A DNA stretch of 33,393 nucleotides from positions 1 to 33,393 of the forward strand of contig JAFZZR010000139.1 in NCBI GenBank assembly GCA_017615635.1, in the 5' to 3' direction. This DNA is from Lentisphaeria bacterium. Its GTDB lineage: Bacteria > Verrucomicrobiota > Lentisphaeria > Victivallales > UBA1829. The translations under genes were made by a program, and so were the position numbers. Positions within the stretch are counted from its first letter, which is position 1. The number at the start of each line of letters is the position of its first letter. The notes beneath the pieces are model-generated. The model was given only the letters and a program-made list of their open reading frames with translations. It did not search any database and was not told where the DNA came from. Of this stretch, positions 25,275-32,783 are shown in pieces.

Positions 25275-25952
25275 TCAGATGGTTCGGATCGCGGCGGGCG
25301 CGACGAAGACGGCGGGGCGCAGATAGGTCAGATTCGAGGGCAGCCGGGAGAAGTCGTTCCGGTCCCAGGCGGCGAGGGAGGCGGCGAAGATCCGTTCGGC
25401 AAAGCCCGTGACCGCGCCCCAGCCGGGACAGACTTTTTCCAGTGCGGCCTTGTCCGAATCCAGGCAGGCCAGGGACGGATAGTTTGCCGCGGCGCCGGCC
25501 AGATCCGCTGCCGAGCGAATGACGGCCCGGAAGCCGTCTTCCCGGAAAAAGCCGTTCTCCGGACGCAGTCCGCAGGCCAGGATCTCGTTCTTCCGTCCGT
25601 CGTAGAGCGTCAGGACGGGCCGGTCCGGTTCGTACAGAGTGTGAGCCAGGGCGGCGGCGCTGGAGACGCCGCGGATCCGGACCCCCTCTTTCCGGAAGGT
25701 CAATCCGGCGGCGAAGGCGGCGGCGATCCGCAGTCCGGTGAAGGAGCCGGGGCCGACGCCGACGCTCCAGTCCGTGATGTCCTCGTAAAAGAGGTTGTGC
25801 TCCTCAAGGATCTCGCGGATTTTCAGGGGCAGGGCGGACGCATCCCGTGCGGGGAAGGGGAACGCCCGGTCGAAGAGAACGCCTTTTGCGGGATCGACGA
25901 CGGCGAAAACCGCGTCGGAGGAAGAAAAATCGAAACCGGCGGAACAACCCAT
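25275..25952 (-). CDS. tsaB: tRNA threonylcarbamoyladenosine biosynthesis protein TsaB
   Basis: 225 residues of the ASKHA fold. The N-terminal strand contains GFDFSSSDAVFAVVD in place of the usual DTS motif. The family signature GVGPGSFTGLRIAAAFAAGL lies at about 86-105, followed by GVSSAAALA and a typical LYDGRKNEILA strand. TsaB works with TsaD and TsaE in the cytoplasm to make t6A37 of ANN-decoding tRNAs; it is itself non-catalytic. The partners are not in the window. The ribosome-binding site at the ATG (25950-25952) is poor. It is divergent from xerD and has its own promoter. Confidence 0.92.
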   Translation of the reverse strand: MGCSAGFDFSSSDAVFAVVDPAKGVLFDRAFPFPARDASALPLKIREILEEHNLFYEDITDWSVGVGPGSFTGLRIAAAFAAGLTFRKEGVRIRGVSSAAALAHTLYEPDRPVLTLYDGRKNEILACGLRPENGFFREDGFRAVIRSAADLAGAAANYPSLACLDSDKAALEKVCPGWGAVTGFAERIFAASLAAWDRNDFSRLPSNLTYLRPAVFVAPAAIRTI

Positions 25953-26003
25953 GACCGAGGAGACTCCCTGTTTGTTTGAAGCATTGTCAGTGAATCAGGC
26001 CAT

Positions 26004-26032
26004 ACAATACATTCTGCAACGGTTTTTTGCAA
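26004..26032 (-). promoter_or_regulatory. Promoter for tsaB-GHL10
   Basis: On the minus strand TTGCAA (26027-26032), a 17-bp spacer and TATTGT (26004-26009). It is divergent from the xerD promoter, about 70 bp away. Confidence 0.5.
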
Positions 26033-26100
26033 TCCCCGGACGGCAGGATTTCCGAAAAAAACTGCCCGACCTTAAATTTCCCTTTTTCCATCCGTCCGGA

Positions 26101-26128
26101 TTGATTTTACCGCTTTCCATGGTATTGT
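26101..26128 (+). promoter_or_regulatory. Promoter for xerD-apbE
   Basis: TTGATT (26101-26106), a 16-bp spacer and TATTGT (26123-26128). The transcript would start near 26135, just ahead of the GGAGG at 26146-26150. Confidence 0.55.
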
Positions 26129-26158
26129 ATCACCATCGCTTTTTCGGAGGTTTCAGGC

Positions 26159-27067
26159 GTGGATGTCAAAAATATGATGGTGCCGCTGCATCATTTCTGC
26201 GGTTATCTTTTGGCGGAACGCGGACTCGGAAGAAATTCCGTGGCCGCCTACCGGACGGATCTCACCGACTTCATTTCCTGGCTCGGCGAGCGGGGACAGA
26301 CCCGGTTCGACACGGTCCGGCGGGATCAGATCCTGGATTTTCTGGCGGACTGCCGGGACCGGAGTTTCGAATCCGCCACGCTCGCCCGGCGCCTGGTGTC
26401 GGTCAAGGTCTTTTTCCACTACCTGTTCCGGGAGCGGATCGTGCCCGCCGATATCACCGATGTCATGGATTCCCCGAAGCTATGGCGGATCCTGCCGGAT
26501 CAGCTCTCCATTCAGGAGGTGGACCGTTTCCTGGCCGTCTGGCAGAACCGGAAGGAGGAACATTATCCGCTTCGGAACCGCTGCATCCTCGAACTCCTGT
26601 ACGCCAGCGGACTCCGCGTTTCCGAGTGCGCCTCCCTCACTATCGGATCCGTCAAATTCGATGAGGGCATCGTCCGTGTCCGCGGAAAGGGCAACAAAGA
26701 ACGGATCGTGCCCGCAGGCCGGACCGTGCTGGCCCTGCTGGAAGAATATCTCCGGACGGTCCGCCCGGTTTTTCTGAAGGATCCCTCCGTACCGAATCTG
26801 TTTCTTTCGTATCGCGGCAAGCCGCTGAACCGGGAGTGGATCTGGTCGCTTGTGAAGGAGACGGCCCGGGAGGCGGGAATCACCAAGAACATCCATCCGC
26901 ATACGCTCCGTCACTCCTTTGCCAGTCATCTTCTGCAGAACGGCGCGGATCTGCGCGTCATTCAGGAAATGCTGGGACACGCCGACATCTCCACCACGCA
27001 GATCTACACTCATGTGGACAAGCTTTCCCTGCTCGACATTCATCATAAATTTCATCCACGGGCCTGA
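26159..27067 (+). CDS. xerD: Site-specific tyrosine recombinase XerD
   Basis: A 302-residue recombinase that resolves chromosome dimers at dif with its partner XerC and FtsK. An N-terminal SAM-like DNA-binding domain (1-95) precedes the catalytic domain. R153 (ASGLRVSE), K177 (RGKGNKERIVPAG), H248 and R251 (HPHTLRHSFASHLL), H274 (LGHADISTTQIYTH) and nucleophile Y283 are all present. The C-terminal IHHKFHPRA matches the XerD-type ending. The start is GTG 26159-26161, with GGAGG 8 nt upstream. Chromosomal context and full-length catalytic motifs argue for the housekeeping enzyme, not a phage or integron integrase. It is 2 nt from apbE. Confidence 0.9.
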   Translation: MDVKNMMVPLHHFCGYLLAERGLGRNSVAAYRTDLTDFISWLGERGQTRFDTVRRDQILDFLADCRDRSFESATLARRLVSVKVFFHYLFRERIVPADITDVMDSPKLWRILPDQLSIQEVDRFLAVWQNRKEEHYPLRNRCILELLYASGLRVSECASLTIGSVKFDEGIVRVRGKGNKERIVPAGRTVLALLEEYLRTVRPVFLKDPSVPNLFLSYRGKPLNREWIWSLVKETAREAGITKNIHPHTLRHSFASHLLQNGADLRVIQEMLGHADISTTQIYTHVDKLSLLDIHHKFHPRA

Positions 27068-27069
27068 CC

Positions 27070-28197
27070 ATGCATTTTCTCAACATTGACAAAAAACTTT
27101 TCTTCCGTCTGACCGCCCGGGGGCTCATCCTCGGACTCGGCATGCTTCTCCTGATCCACTTCGGCCTTCCCGGACAGAAGCGGAACCGGCCGGGGTCGGA
27201 GAAGTCGTTTGCAGCCTCCTCCAGCCTGCTTTTCACCTCCATGAGCACAAGCGCCTCCGCCCGGCTCTACACCGATGAGAAGAGATACGATTTCGAACCC
27301 GCCTTCGAAACGATCCGGACCGAATTCCGGAATGTGGAGTCGCTCTGCAATTTCTTCGATCCCGGGAGCGAACTTTCGAGGCTCAACCGGACCGCCGCGG
27401 AAAAACCGTTCGTCTGTTCCGACGATCTCTGGTTTCTGCTCACGCAGGCACGCGATTACACGAAAAAAACGGGCGGCGCATTCGATGTCAGCATTTCGCC
27501 CCTGATGGAAGTATGGGGTTTCTACCGCAAGGAGGGACGGCTTCCGCCCGAATCCGCCCTGGTTTCCGCCCTGGAACGGACCGGGATGGATAAGGTCCGG
27601 TTCGACGAAAAGGAAAAGAGCGTGTTCTTCACGGTGCCCGGCATGGCGCTCAATCTGGGCGGCATTGCCAAGGGATACGCGCTGGACCGGGCGCTGGCTG
27701 CGCTGCGGAAGAAACATCCGGAAATAAAGGCCGGGTTCCTCGATCTGGGCGGGAATGTCCTCTCCTTCGGGGCCGCGTTCCAGGCGGCCGTCCGCGATCC
27801 CTTTTCTCCGGGCAAGATCTGTGCGCAGATCCCCATGGACGGGACCCGGGCCGTGGCCACCAGCGGCGCGTACGAACGCTTCGTCACCATCGGCGGACGC
27901 CGGTACGGGCATATTCTGGATCCCCGGACGGGGCGGCCTGTGGAACGTTGTTTCTCCGCCACGGTGGTGGCGCCCACCGGACTGGAAAGCGATGTCCTTT
28001 CCACGGCGTTCTTCGTGGCGGGTGAAAATCTGGCGGAATCCTTCCCCGGGATCGAGGTTCTGCTGCTGAGACCGGGCAAGGCGGATCCGGGCCGGCTGGA
28101 CTATTTTCAGCAGGGGGCGGAGTGGACTCTGGACCTTCCTCTTCGCGTTCCGGACACGAAGGTTTTGAAAAAAGACGCGGATCCGCGGGAAAAATGA
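27070..28197 (+). CDS. apbE: FAD:protein FMN transferase (ApbE)
   Basis: 375 residues. An N-terminal hydrophobic helix (LILGLGMLLLIHFGLP) exports or anchors the enzyme. It attaches FMN to a Thr/Ser of extracytoplasmic target proteins, using FAD and Mg2+. Signatures are FFDPGSELSRLNR, the Mg/FAD segments LNLGGIAKGYALDRA and FLDLGGNVLSFG, TSGAYERF, HILDPRTGRPV, and the C-terminal ESDVLSTAFFV metal site. No lipobox Cys is seen, unlike many ApbE lipoproteins. It follows xerD by 2 nt with no good ribosome-binding site, so translation is coupled. No FMN-binding-domain protein, NQR or RNF gene lies within the window to name its target. Confidence 0.93.
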   Translation: MHFLNIDKKLFFRLTARGLILGLGMLLLIHFGLPGQKRNRPGSEKSFAASSSLLFTSMSTSASARLYTDEKRYDFEPAFETIRTEFRNVESLCNFFDPGSELSRLNRTAAEKPFVCSDDLWFLLTQARDYTKKTGGAFDVSISPLMEVWGFYRKEGRLPPESALVSALERTGMDKVRFDEKEKSVFFTVPGMALNLGGIAKGYALDRALAALRKKHPEIKAGFLDLGGNVLSFGAAFQAAVRDPFSPGKICAQIPMDGTRAVATSGAYERFVTIGGRRYGHILDPRTGRPVERCFSATVVAPTGLESDVLSTAFFVAGENLAESFPGIEVLLLRPGKADPGRLDYFQQGAEWTLDLPLRVPDTKVLKKDADPREK

Positions 28198-28198
28198 A

Positions 28199-28226
28199 TT
28201 GCAAAACGGGAAAACGTGTGTATATT
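28199..28226 (+). promoter_or_regulatory. Promoter for the first Gfo/Idh gene
   Basis: TTGCAA (28199-28204), a 16-bp spacer and TATATT (28221-28226), starting one base after the apbE stop codon. The gene's ATG lies about 55 nt past the expected transcript start. Confidence 0.55.
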
Positions 28227-28288
28227 TACCAGACAGGCGTTCAAGTTGAAAAACATAACCAACCCTAACGTACATAAGGAAGAAAAAA

Positions 28289-29359
28289 ATGGCCAAGAAG
28301 GTGAAGTACGCGCTTATCGGGTTCGGCGGCATTGCCGAGAACCGCGTCGCAAAAGAAGGTTTTGCCTGCGACAAGAGTCGTTTCAAACCGCTGAAGTATG
28401 CCCAGCTGGTGGGCGCCACCGACATGAACCCGGCCCGCAAAAGCGCGGCGAAAGCTCTCGGACTCAAATGGTATGACAACATGGACGCGATCCTCGCGGA
28501 TCCCTCCATCGATGCCGTTTATATCGCCACCAACAACAAGTCCCATGCACCGCTCTGTCTGGCCGCTCTGAAGGCCGGCAAGCACGTGATCGTGGAGAAA
28601 CCGGCCGCCACCAGCATCAAGGATGCGCAGGCCATGATCGCCGCCGCCAAGAAGCGCGGACTCTCCCTCAGCGTCGACCACATGATGGTCAACAACGCCT
28701 GGAACCAGCTCGCGGCGAAGAAAGTGGCCGCGGGCGCCGTGGGCAAAGTGGGCGACTCCTGCTTCCACATGGAATTCGCCTACGGATACGATCCCGCCGA
28801 AGCCGCCACCTGGCGCTGCTCCAAGATCGAGGAGATGGGCGGCCCCATCGGCGACGTGGCCAGCCATTGCTTCTATGTGGCGGAATACGTTCTGGGCAAG
28901 CAGATCCGTAAAGTCGCGGCGGTCTATCTCCCGAAGGTCATGAAGATCAAAGCCGAAGACGGCGCCTATATCAAATTTTTCCTGGAAGACGGCACGCAGG
29001 GCAGCGTGAAGTGCGCTTTCTCCGAGATGCGCGGCGGTCTGGGCGGAACCCTCACCAACCTGGGATTCGAAGTGTATGGCGACAAGGCCGTCATCCGTAC
29101 CTACGGCTCCTTGTTCCAGCTCTCCGGCTACAATGACGAGCCCATCCGGATCCGTATGGAACTGGATGACTGCGGGAAGGTGAAGGAGCTTGTTCCCGCG
29201 AAGATTCAGAACATTTACCAGACCCTGATCGAAGAGCATGCCAAGTCCGTTGCGTCCGGCAAGCCTCTGAATATCGAAGGCGGCCTCCACAACCTGAAGC
29301 TCTGCGCCGCGGCCCATCAGTCCGCGCAGAACGGCGGAAAGATCATCACCGTCAAGTAA
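28289..29359 (+). CDS. Gfo/Idh/MocA family oxidoreductase
   Basis: 356 residues, cytoplasmic. The N-terminal Rossmann fold begins VKYALIGFGGIAENRV, a glycine-rich NAD(P) site. DAVYIATNNKSHAPLCLAAL and the family Lys motif (VIVEKPAATS) follow. The second half is the beta-sheet substrate domain, with GGPIGDVASHCFY in place of the usual GGxxxDxxxH segment. Such enzymes oxidise or epimerise sugars, inositols or sugar acids; the substrate cannot be named. AAGGAAG lies 6-7 nt before the ATG. It is read from its own promoter and ends at a hairpin, then comes the AraC-type regulator. Confidence 0.88.
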   Translation: MAKKVKYALIGFGGIAENRVAKEGFACDKSRFKPLKYAQLVGATDMNPARKSAAKALGLKWYDNMDAILADPSIDAVYIATNNKSHAPLCLAALKAGKHVIVEKPAATSIKDAQAMIAAAKKRGLSLSVDHMMVNNAWNQLAAKKVAAGAVGKVGDSCFHMEFAYGYDPAEAATWRCSKIEEMGGPIGDVASHCFYVAEYVLGKQIRKVAAVYLPKVMKIKAEDGAYIKFFLEDGTQGSVKCAFSEMRGGLGGTLTNLGFEVYGDKAVIRTYGSLFQLSGYNDEPIRIRMELDDCGKVKELVPAKIQNIYQTLIEEHAKSVASGKPLNIEGGLHNLKLCAAAHQSAQNGGKIITVK

Positions 29360-29380
29360 GGCGAAGCCCCTTTTCGAGGA

Positions 29381-29421
29381 AGCCCGCACGGTTCATCCGG
29401 TTTCGTCCGGCCGCGCGGGCT
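29381..29421 (+). terminator. Hairpin after the first Gfo/Idh gene
   Basis: AGCCCGC (29381-29387) with GCGGGCT (29415-29421), extended by CGG/CCG after one mismatch, encloses a loop of about 20 nt. It is followed by CCTTTGTCTC, a weak T-rich tail. A terminator before the AraC gene is likely, perhaps leaky. Confidence 0.5.
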
Positions 29422-29451
29422 CCTTTGTCTCTTCCCGGGAGATAGACAGAA

Positions 29452-30279
29452 ATGAACGAGCGGAAACCTGCAACGACCCGTTTTTCCGTGACCGGACAGC
29501 CCGTGATCCGTCTGGTCGATCTGTTTGCGGAGCGGACGCAGTATACCCGGAAGTGGATCCTGCCGTTCAATTCGCTCTCCCTTTATCTGGAGGATGATCC
29601 ATCCGATCCCTCATGGGTGGAGCTGCCGGAAAAGAACGAGCGCTTTGAACTGAAAAAAGACTGTATCTCGTTCACCACGTACGCCACTCCGATGATCCTG
29701 CACTACACCCCGGCGCATCTCCATTTCTGCATCCATTTCAACTGCGAGATCCTGCCGGGCATTGATCTCTTCTTCGGGATCCGGGAACGTCACATGTTCA
29801 TGGATCCCGAGCTCAGGAAGGAGATGCTGGCGATCTACACGGAGCCCGATCCGCTGCGGCGTCTGATTATGGCCGAGTCCGCGGCCCTGAAGATCACGTT
29901 GCGCTTCTGGCCGGAAAAAATGCCTCTCAATATGTCGAGAATGGCGGATTTCGAACCGCTCCTCCGATATATCCGCAAGAACCTCGTTTCTCATCCGGAC
30001 ATCCCGGAAATGGCGGCCGTCATGGGATGGTCGGACGCTCATTTCGCCCGGACCTTCCGCGAAGTGTTCTCCATTACGCCGAAACAGTATCTGAACCGGG
30101 AACTTTTCGCGAAGGCGATATCGCTCCTGAAGGATCCGGACAAGACGGTCAAGGAGATCGCCGAAGAGCTCGGTTTTTCTTCCGAGTTCAACTTCTCCCG
30201 GTTCATCCGGCAGTGCTCCGGCATATCGCCCTCCGCTTTGCGGAAAGGTAACAAAAACCCGTTCTATATCAGAAAATGA
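29452..30279 (+). CDS. AraC-family transcriptional regulator
   Basis: 275 residues. The N-terminal ~165 residues look like a cupin-type ligand domain (beta strands around LHYTPAHLHFCIHFNCEI). The C-terminal two-helix-turn-helix domain starts near 177. The first HTH is at IPEMAAVMGWSDAHFARTF, and the second at VKEIAEELGFSSEFNFSRF, followed by the family ending SGISPSALRKG. GGGAG lies about 10 nt before the ATG. Sitting between two Gfo/Idh genes, it probably controls one or both in response to a sugar. No promoter of similar quality was found directly upstream, so it may depend on read-through. Confidence 0.9.
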   Translation: MNERKPATTRFSVTGQPVIRLVDLFAERTQYTRKWILPFNSLSLYLEDDPSDPSWVELPEKNERFELKKDCISFTTYATPMILHYTPAHLHFCIHFNCEILPGIDLFFGIRERHMFMDPELRKEMLAIYTEPDPLRRLIMAESAALKITLRFWPEKMPLNMSRMADFEPLLRYIRKNLVSHPDIPEMAAVMGWSDAHFARTFREVFSITPKQYLNRELFAKAISLLKDPDKTVKEIAEELGFSSEFNFSRFIRQCSGISPSALRKGNKNPFYIRK

Positions 30280-30324
30280 TATTAAACAGTCACATTATGC
30301 CATGAAAACGAGGGGTGCCCGGGA

Positions 30325-30353
30325 TTGCATCCGTCCAATTTCCACGATATATT
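30325..30353 (+). promoter_or_regulatory. Promoter for the second Gfo/Idh gene
   Basis: TTGCAT (30325-30330), a 17-bp spacer and TATATT (30348-30353). The -10 is embedded in CGATATATTACGG (30345-30357), a 13-mer repeated exactly at the promoter near 31515. Confidence 0.55.
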
Positions 30354-30395
30354 ACGGCACAGACAAAACAACCAGCAAAAGGAAATCGGGACATC

Positions 30396-31445
30396 ATGAA
30401 CGGGAAAAAAGTGAAATGGCTGCTCATCGGAGCCGGAGATATCGTGAAAAGCCGTGTTGCCGCGGCACTGACTCAGGCGGAAAACTCGGAGATCGCGGCC
30501 ATTTTCGCTCCTTCGGTCGGGAAGGCGGAAACCATTGCCGAACAGTATCATATCCCCCGCGTCTTCCACGACAGCAGACAGGCTTTCGCCGAGTCGGGCG
30601 CGGACTGCGCCTATATTGCGGCCTCGCATCATGTGCATGTGGAACTTGCGAAGCAGGCTCTGGAGGCGGGATATCATTTTCTCTGCGAAAAGCCGCTGGG
30701 AATCAACAGCGCCGAATGTCTGGAACTTCTGGAATGCGCGAAAAAACATCCCGGTCTGAAGACGTCCTGTTCGAACTACCGGCTCATGACGAAGCAGTTC
30801 CTCACCACGAAGCAGCTGATCGACAAGGGTGAGATCGGCGATCTGGTCTGCGGCTGGGCGCATGACGAGGAACCGTATTACAATCCGTCGGGCGCGCCGC
30901 TGCTCAAGGAAAAGGGGAAGTCGCCTGTGCTCGTGCTGGGCTTCTACCTCATCAACATGGCTCAGATCCTGTTCGGCAATCCGGAAAGCGTGTTTGCTCA
31001 GTCGGCCTCATTCAATACGAAAAAACTGGATCCCTTCGATATCGACGACCTCACCACCATTCTGCTGCGCTTCCCCGGCGGAAGACAGTTCACCATTCTG
31101 CTCAATCAGGCTTCGCAGGCTCCGCTCCGGCACTCCTACGAGTTCTGCGGGACCGCCGGGCGCATTCTCTGGCCGGAATGCCCGCCCCATTTCAATTCGC
31201 CCGTCTGGAAAATTCAGCACGTCGGCTCGACCTCCATTCCGGAATCCGTCACGCCGAATCCGGGTGCGTCCCGTCTGCCGAACTGGCATCTTCCCATGGT
31301 GCAGGATTTCGTCAACTGCGTGCTGAACGGCGGAGAGCCGCTTTGTTCCCTGAAAAGCGCGGTACAGACGTCCGTCATTTCCGAGGCCGTGTTCCGTTCC
31401 GCGGCGTCGGGCATGCCGGAAAAGATACCGTCGCTTTTCTCCTGA
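30396..31445 (+). CDS. Gfo/Idh/MocA family oxidoreductase, second copy
   Basis: 349 residues. The Rossmann domain begins VKWLLIGAGDIVKSRVAAAL. CAYIAASHHVHVELAKQAL and the conserved Lys in FLCEKPLGIN follow, then a beta-sheet substrate domain. In the usual GG.x.D..xH region the sequence is LVLGFYLINMAQILFG, with no obvious catalytic His, so the chemistry may differ from the first copy or be lost. I chose ATG 30396 because the Rossmann strand follows at once and a promoter lies upstream; the frame extends to 30315 but without support. Identity with the 28289 gene is modest by eye, so this is not a recent duplication. Confidence 0.86.
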   Translation: MNGKKVKWLLIGAGDIVKSRVAAALTQAENSEIAAIFAPSVGKAETIAEQYHIPRVFHDSRQAFAESGADCAYIAASHHVHVELAKQALEAGYHFLCEKPLGINSAECLELLECAKKHPGLKTSCSNYRLMTKQFLTTKQLIDKGEIGDLVCGWAHDEEPYYNPSGAPLLKEKGKSPVLVLGFYLINMAQILFGNPESVFAQSASFNTKKLDPFDIDDLTTILLRFPGGRQFTILLNQASQAPLRHSYEFCGTAGRILWPECPPHFNSPVWKIQHVGSTSIPESVTPNPGASRLPNWHLPMVQDFVNCVLNGGEPLCSLKSAVQTSVISEAVFRSAASGMPEKIPSLFS

Positions 31446-31492
31446 AAGAGATTGCATCGGCACACAATTTTACATTTTTTTCGCGGGCCGTA

Positions 31493-31520
31493 TTGATTTT
31501 TTTACACAGGGCGATATATT
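31493..31520 (+). promoter_or_regulatory. Promoter for the LRR-like membrane protein
   Basis: TTGATT (31493-31498), a 16-bp spacer and TATATT (31515-31520). The -10 lies inside CGATATATTACGG (31512-31524), identical to the element at 30345-30357. Confidence 0.6.
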
Positions 31521-31556
31521 ACGGTGACCCGAACTGTCCGCAAGGTGGTTTTTCGT

Positions 31557-31634
31557 ATGGCGGAGCGTTGGGGCGCATCCGGGGCGGATCCGTCCGTTCC
31601 GGCCGAATGTAGACAACAGATAATGACAAAGTGA
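31557..31634 (+). CDS. 25-codon leader ORF upstream of the LRR-like protein
   Basis: ATG at 31557-31559 with AAGGTGG 8 nt upstream, stop TGA at 31632-31634. The peptide (MAERWGASGADPSVPAECRQ...) has no recognisable feature. The ATG of the next gene follows 7 nt later and lacks a ribosome-binding site, suggesting translational coupling as at 11076. It lies downstream of the promoter at 31493-31520, so it would be in the transcript. Confidence 0.45.
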   Translation: MAERWGASGADPSVPAECRQQIMTK

Positions 31635-31641
31635 AAAAATT

Positions 31642-32721
31642 ATGGATAAAATACAAAACGGTCCCCCCGCCGAGTCTGCTGTTCCGTCCGAACCCGTCCA
31701 GCGGCATCACTGGATTCTGAATACGCTGGCGGTTCTGTTCCTGATCGTCACGATCGCTGTGGGCGTGTATCCATTCCTTATCGATGCGCCCGATCTGGAT
31801 GTCCTGGAACGGAAGATGAGGAAGGACAATCCCGGATGGACGGGCGAAATGATGTTCGGATACAATCCGGGCGAGAGTGCGGTTTTCGACTTCGGCGGCA
31901 ATGTGGGCGCCAATACCGTTTCTCTGTCCGGAGGCGGTCTGAAGGACCTTTCCGCCCTGAAAAAAATGAATCTTCAGGCCATGAGCCTGATGGGCATGGA
32001 TAATTCTTCGCTGGATTTCCTGCGCGGACTCAAGTGGATGCCCCGGGTGTTCCTGAGCATCCGCGACAGCCGCAGCATGAAATCTTTTACCGCACTGAAA
32101 ACGCTTCCCGTTTCCGACGTCGAAGTGATGGACTGCCCCGGATTCACCGACACGCTTCTCTTCGGCGAAAATCTCCGCAGCGTGCACCTTGTCCGGACCG
32201 GCGTGACCCGGCTGGATTTCCGGAATCCCGGACTCCTGGAGGCGCTGACCTTCTCTTCGGAATGCCGGTCCGTGGATCTTTCGCAGCTGCCCCGGATGAC
32301 CCGGCTTTCCTATCTGAATCTGGACGGGCATTTCTCCCTGGACGGCGTGGATCTGACTCCGCTGACGTATCTGGCCACGTTTGCGCTGGAACACTCGGAT
32401 GTGGAGACCGTGCCGGCGCTGTCGCCCGACATTCTTTCCTCCATATACCTGGAGGACTGTCCCAATTTGAAGAACCTGGATTTTCTCAGCGGGAAAACGG
32501 TGGACCGCCTTTACCTGAAAGGCTGCGGCGATCCGGAAAAGCTCTTCTCCCGTCTTTCCAACGTGAAGATCAACGTGCTGGTGGTCCGCGAGGCCCATGT
32601 GACCGATATTTCCTTCCTGAAGCGGATCAAGGGACTGAACGGCGTCCGTTTCCTGAACTGCACAGGTCTGCCCGAACGGATCGACGAGCCGTTTGTGGAC
32701 GTGGTCGTGGATAATATCTGA
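31642..32721 (+). CDS. Membrane-anchored protein with leucine-rich-like repeats
   Basis: 359 residues. A short cytoplasmic N-terminus leads to one membrane helix (about 25-46, ILNTLAVLFLIVTIAVGVYP), then an extracytoplasmic domain. From about residue 90 onward there are irregular 20-25-residue units with L/V at regular positions, such as LKDLSALKKMNLQAMSL, LSYLNLDGHF, LSSIYLEDCPNLKNLDFL and VDRLYLKGC. This suggests a leucine-rich-repeat-like solenoid. No enzyme motif was seen. A stop at 31624 in the same frame rules out a longer start. A role in binding a protein or glycan in the periplasm is plausible but not shown. Confidence 0.78.
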   Translation: MDKIQNGPPAESAVPSEPVQRHHWILNTLAVLFLIVTIAVGVYPFLIDAPDLDVLERKMRKDNPGWTGEMMFGYNPGESAVFDFGGNVGANTVSLSGGGLKDLSALKKMNLQAMSLMGMDNSSLDFLRGLKWMPRVFLSIRDSRSMKSFTALKTLPVSDVEVMDCPGFTDTLLFGENLRSVHLVRTGVTRLDFRNPGLLEALTFSSECRSVDLSQLPRMTRLSYLNLDGHFSLDGVDLTPLTYLATFALEHSDVETVPALSPDILSSIYLEDCPNLKNLDFLSGKTVDRLYLKGCGDPEKLFSRLSNVKINVLVVREAHVTDISFLKRIKGLNGVRFLNCTGLPERIDEPFVDVVVDNI

Positions 32722-32730
32722 CCGCGGATC

Positions 32731-32742
32731 CGAAACGTTTCG
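32731..32742. promoter_or_regulatory. Perfect 12-bp palindrome before the M42 gene
   Basis: CGAAACGTTTCG is a perfect palindrome with the central AACGTT typical of LacI-family operators. It lies about 40 nt before the M42 start codon. No LacI-type gene is in the window, and a palindrome of this length can arise by chance. Confidence 0.3.
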
Positions 32743-32783
32743 CGGATGAAACATCGAATGGAACCCCAGAGGGAGATGAAATC

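Noticed and set aside
26159..27067. Tyrosine recombinase as an integrase of a mobile element
   Set aside because: It has XerD length and C-terminus and sits among housekeeping genes. No attachment repeat, tRNA or cargo is seen next to it.
27052..28509. 485-codon minus-strand frame opposite apbE
   Set aside because: It covers apbE and the start of the next gene on the other strand, with no recognisable domain and no promoter.
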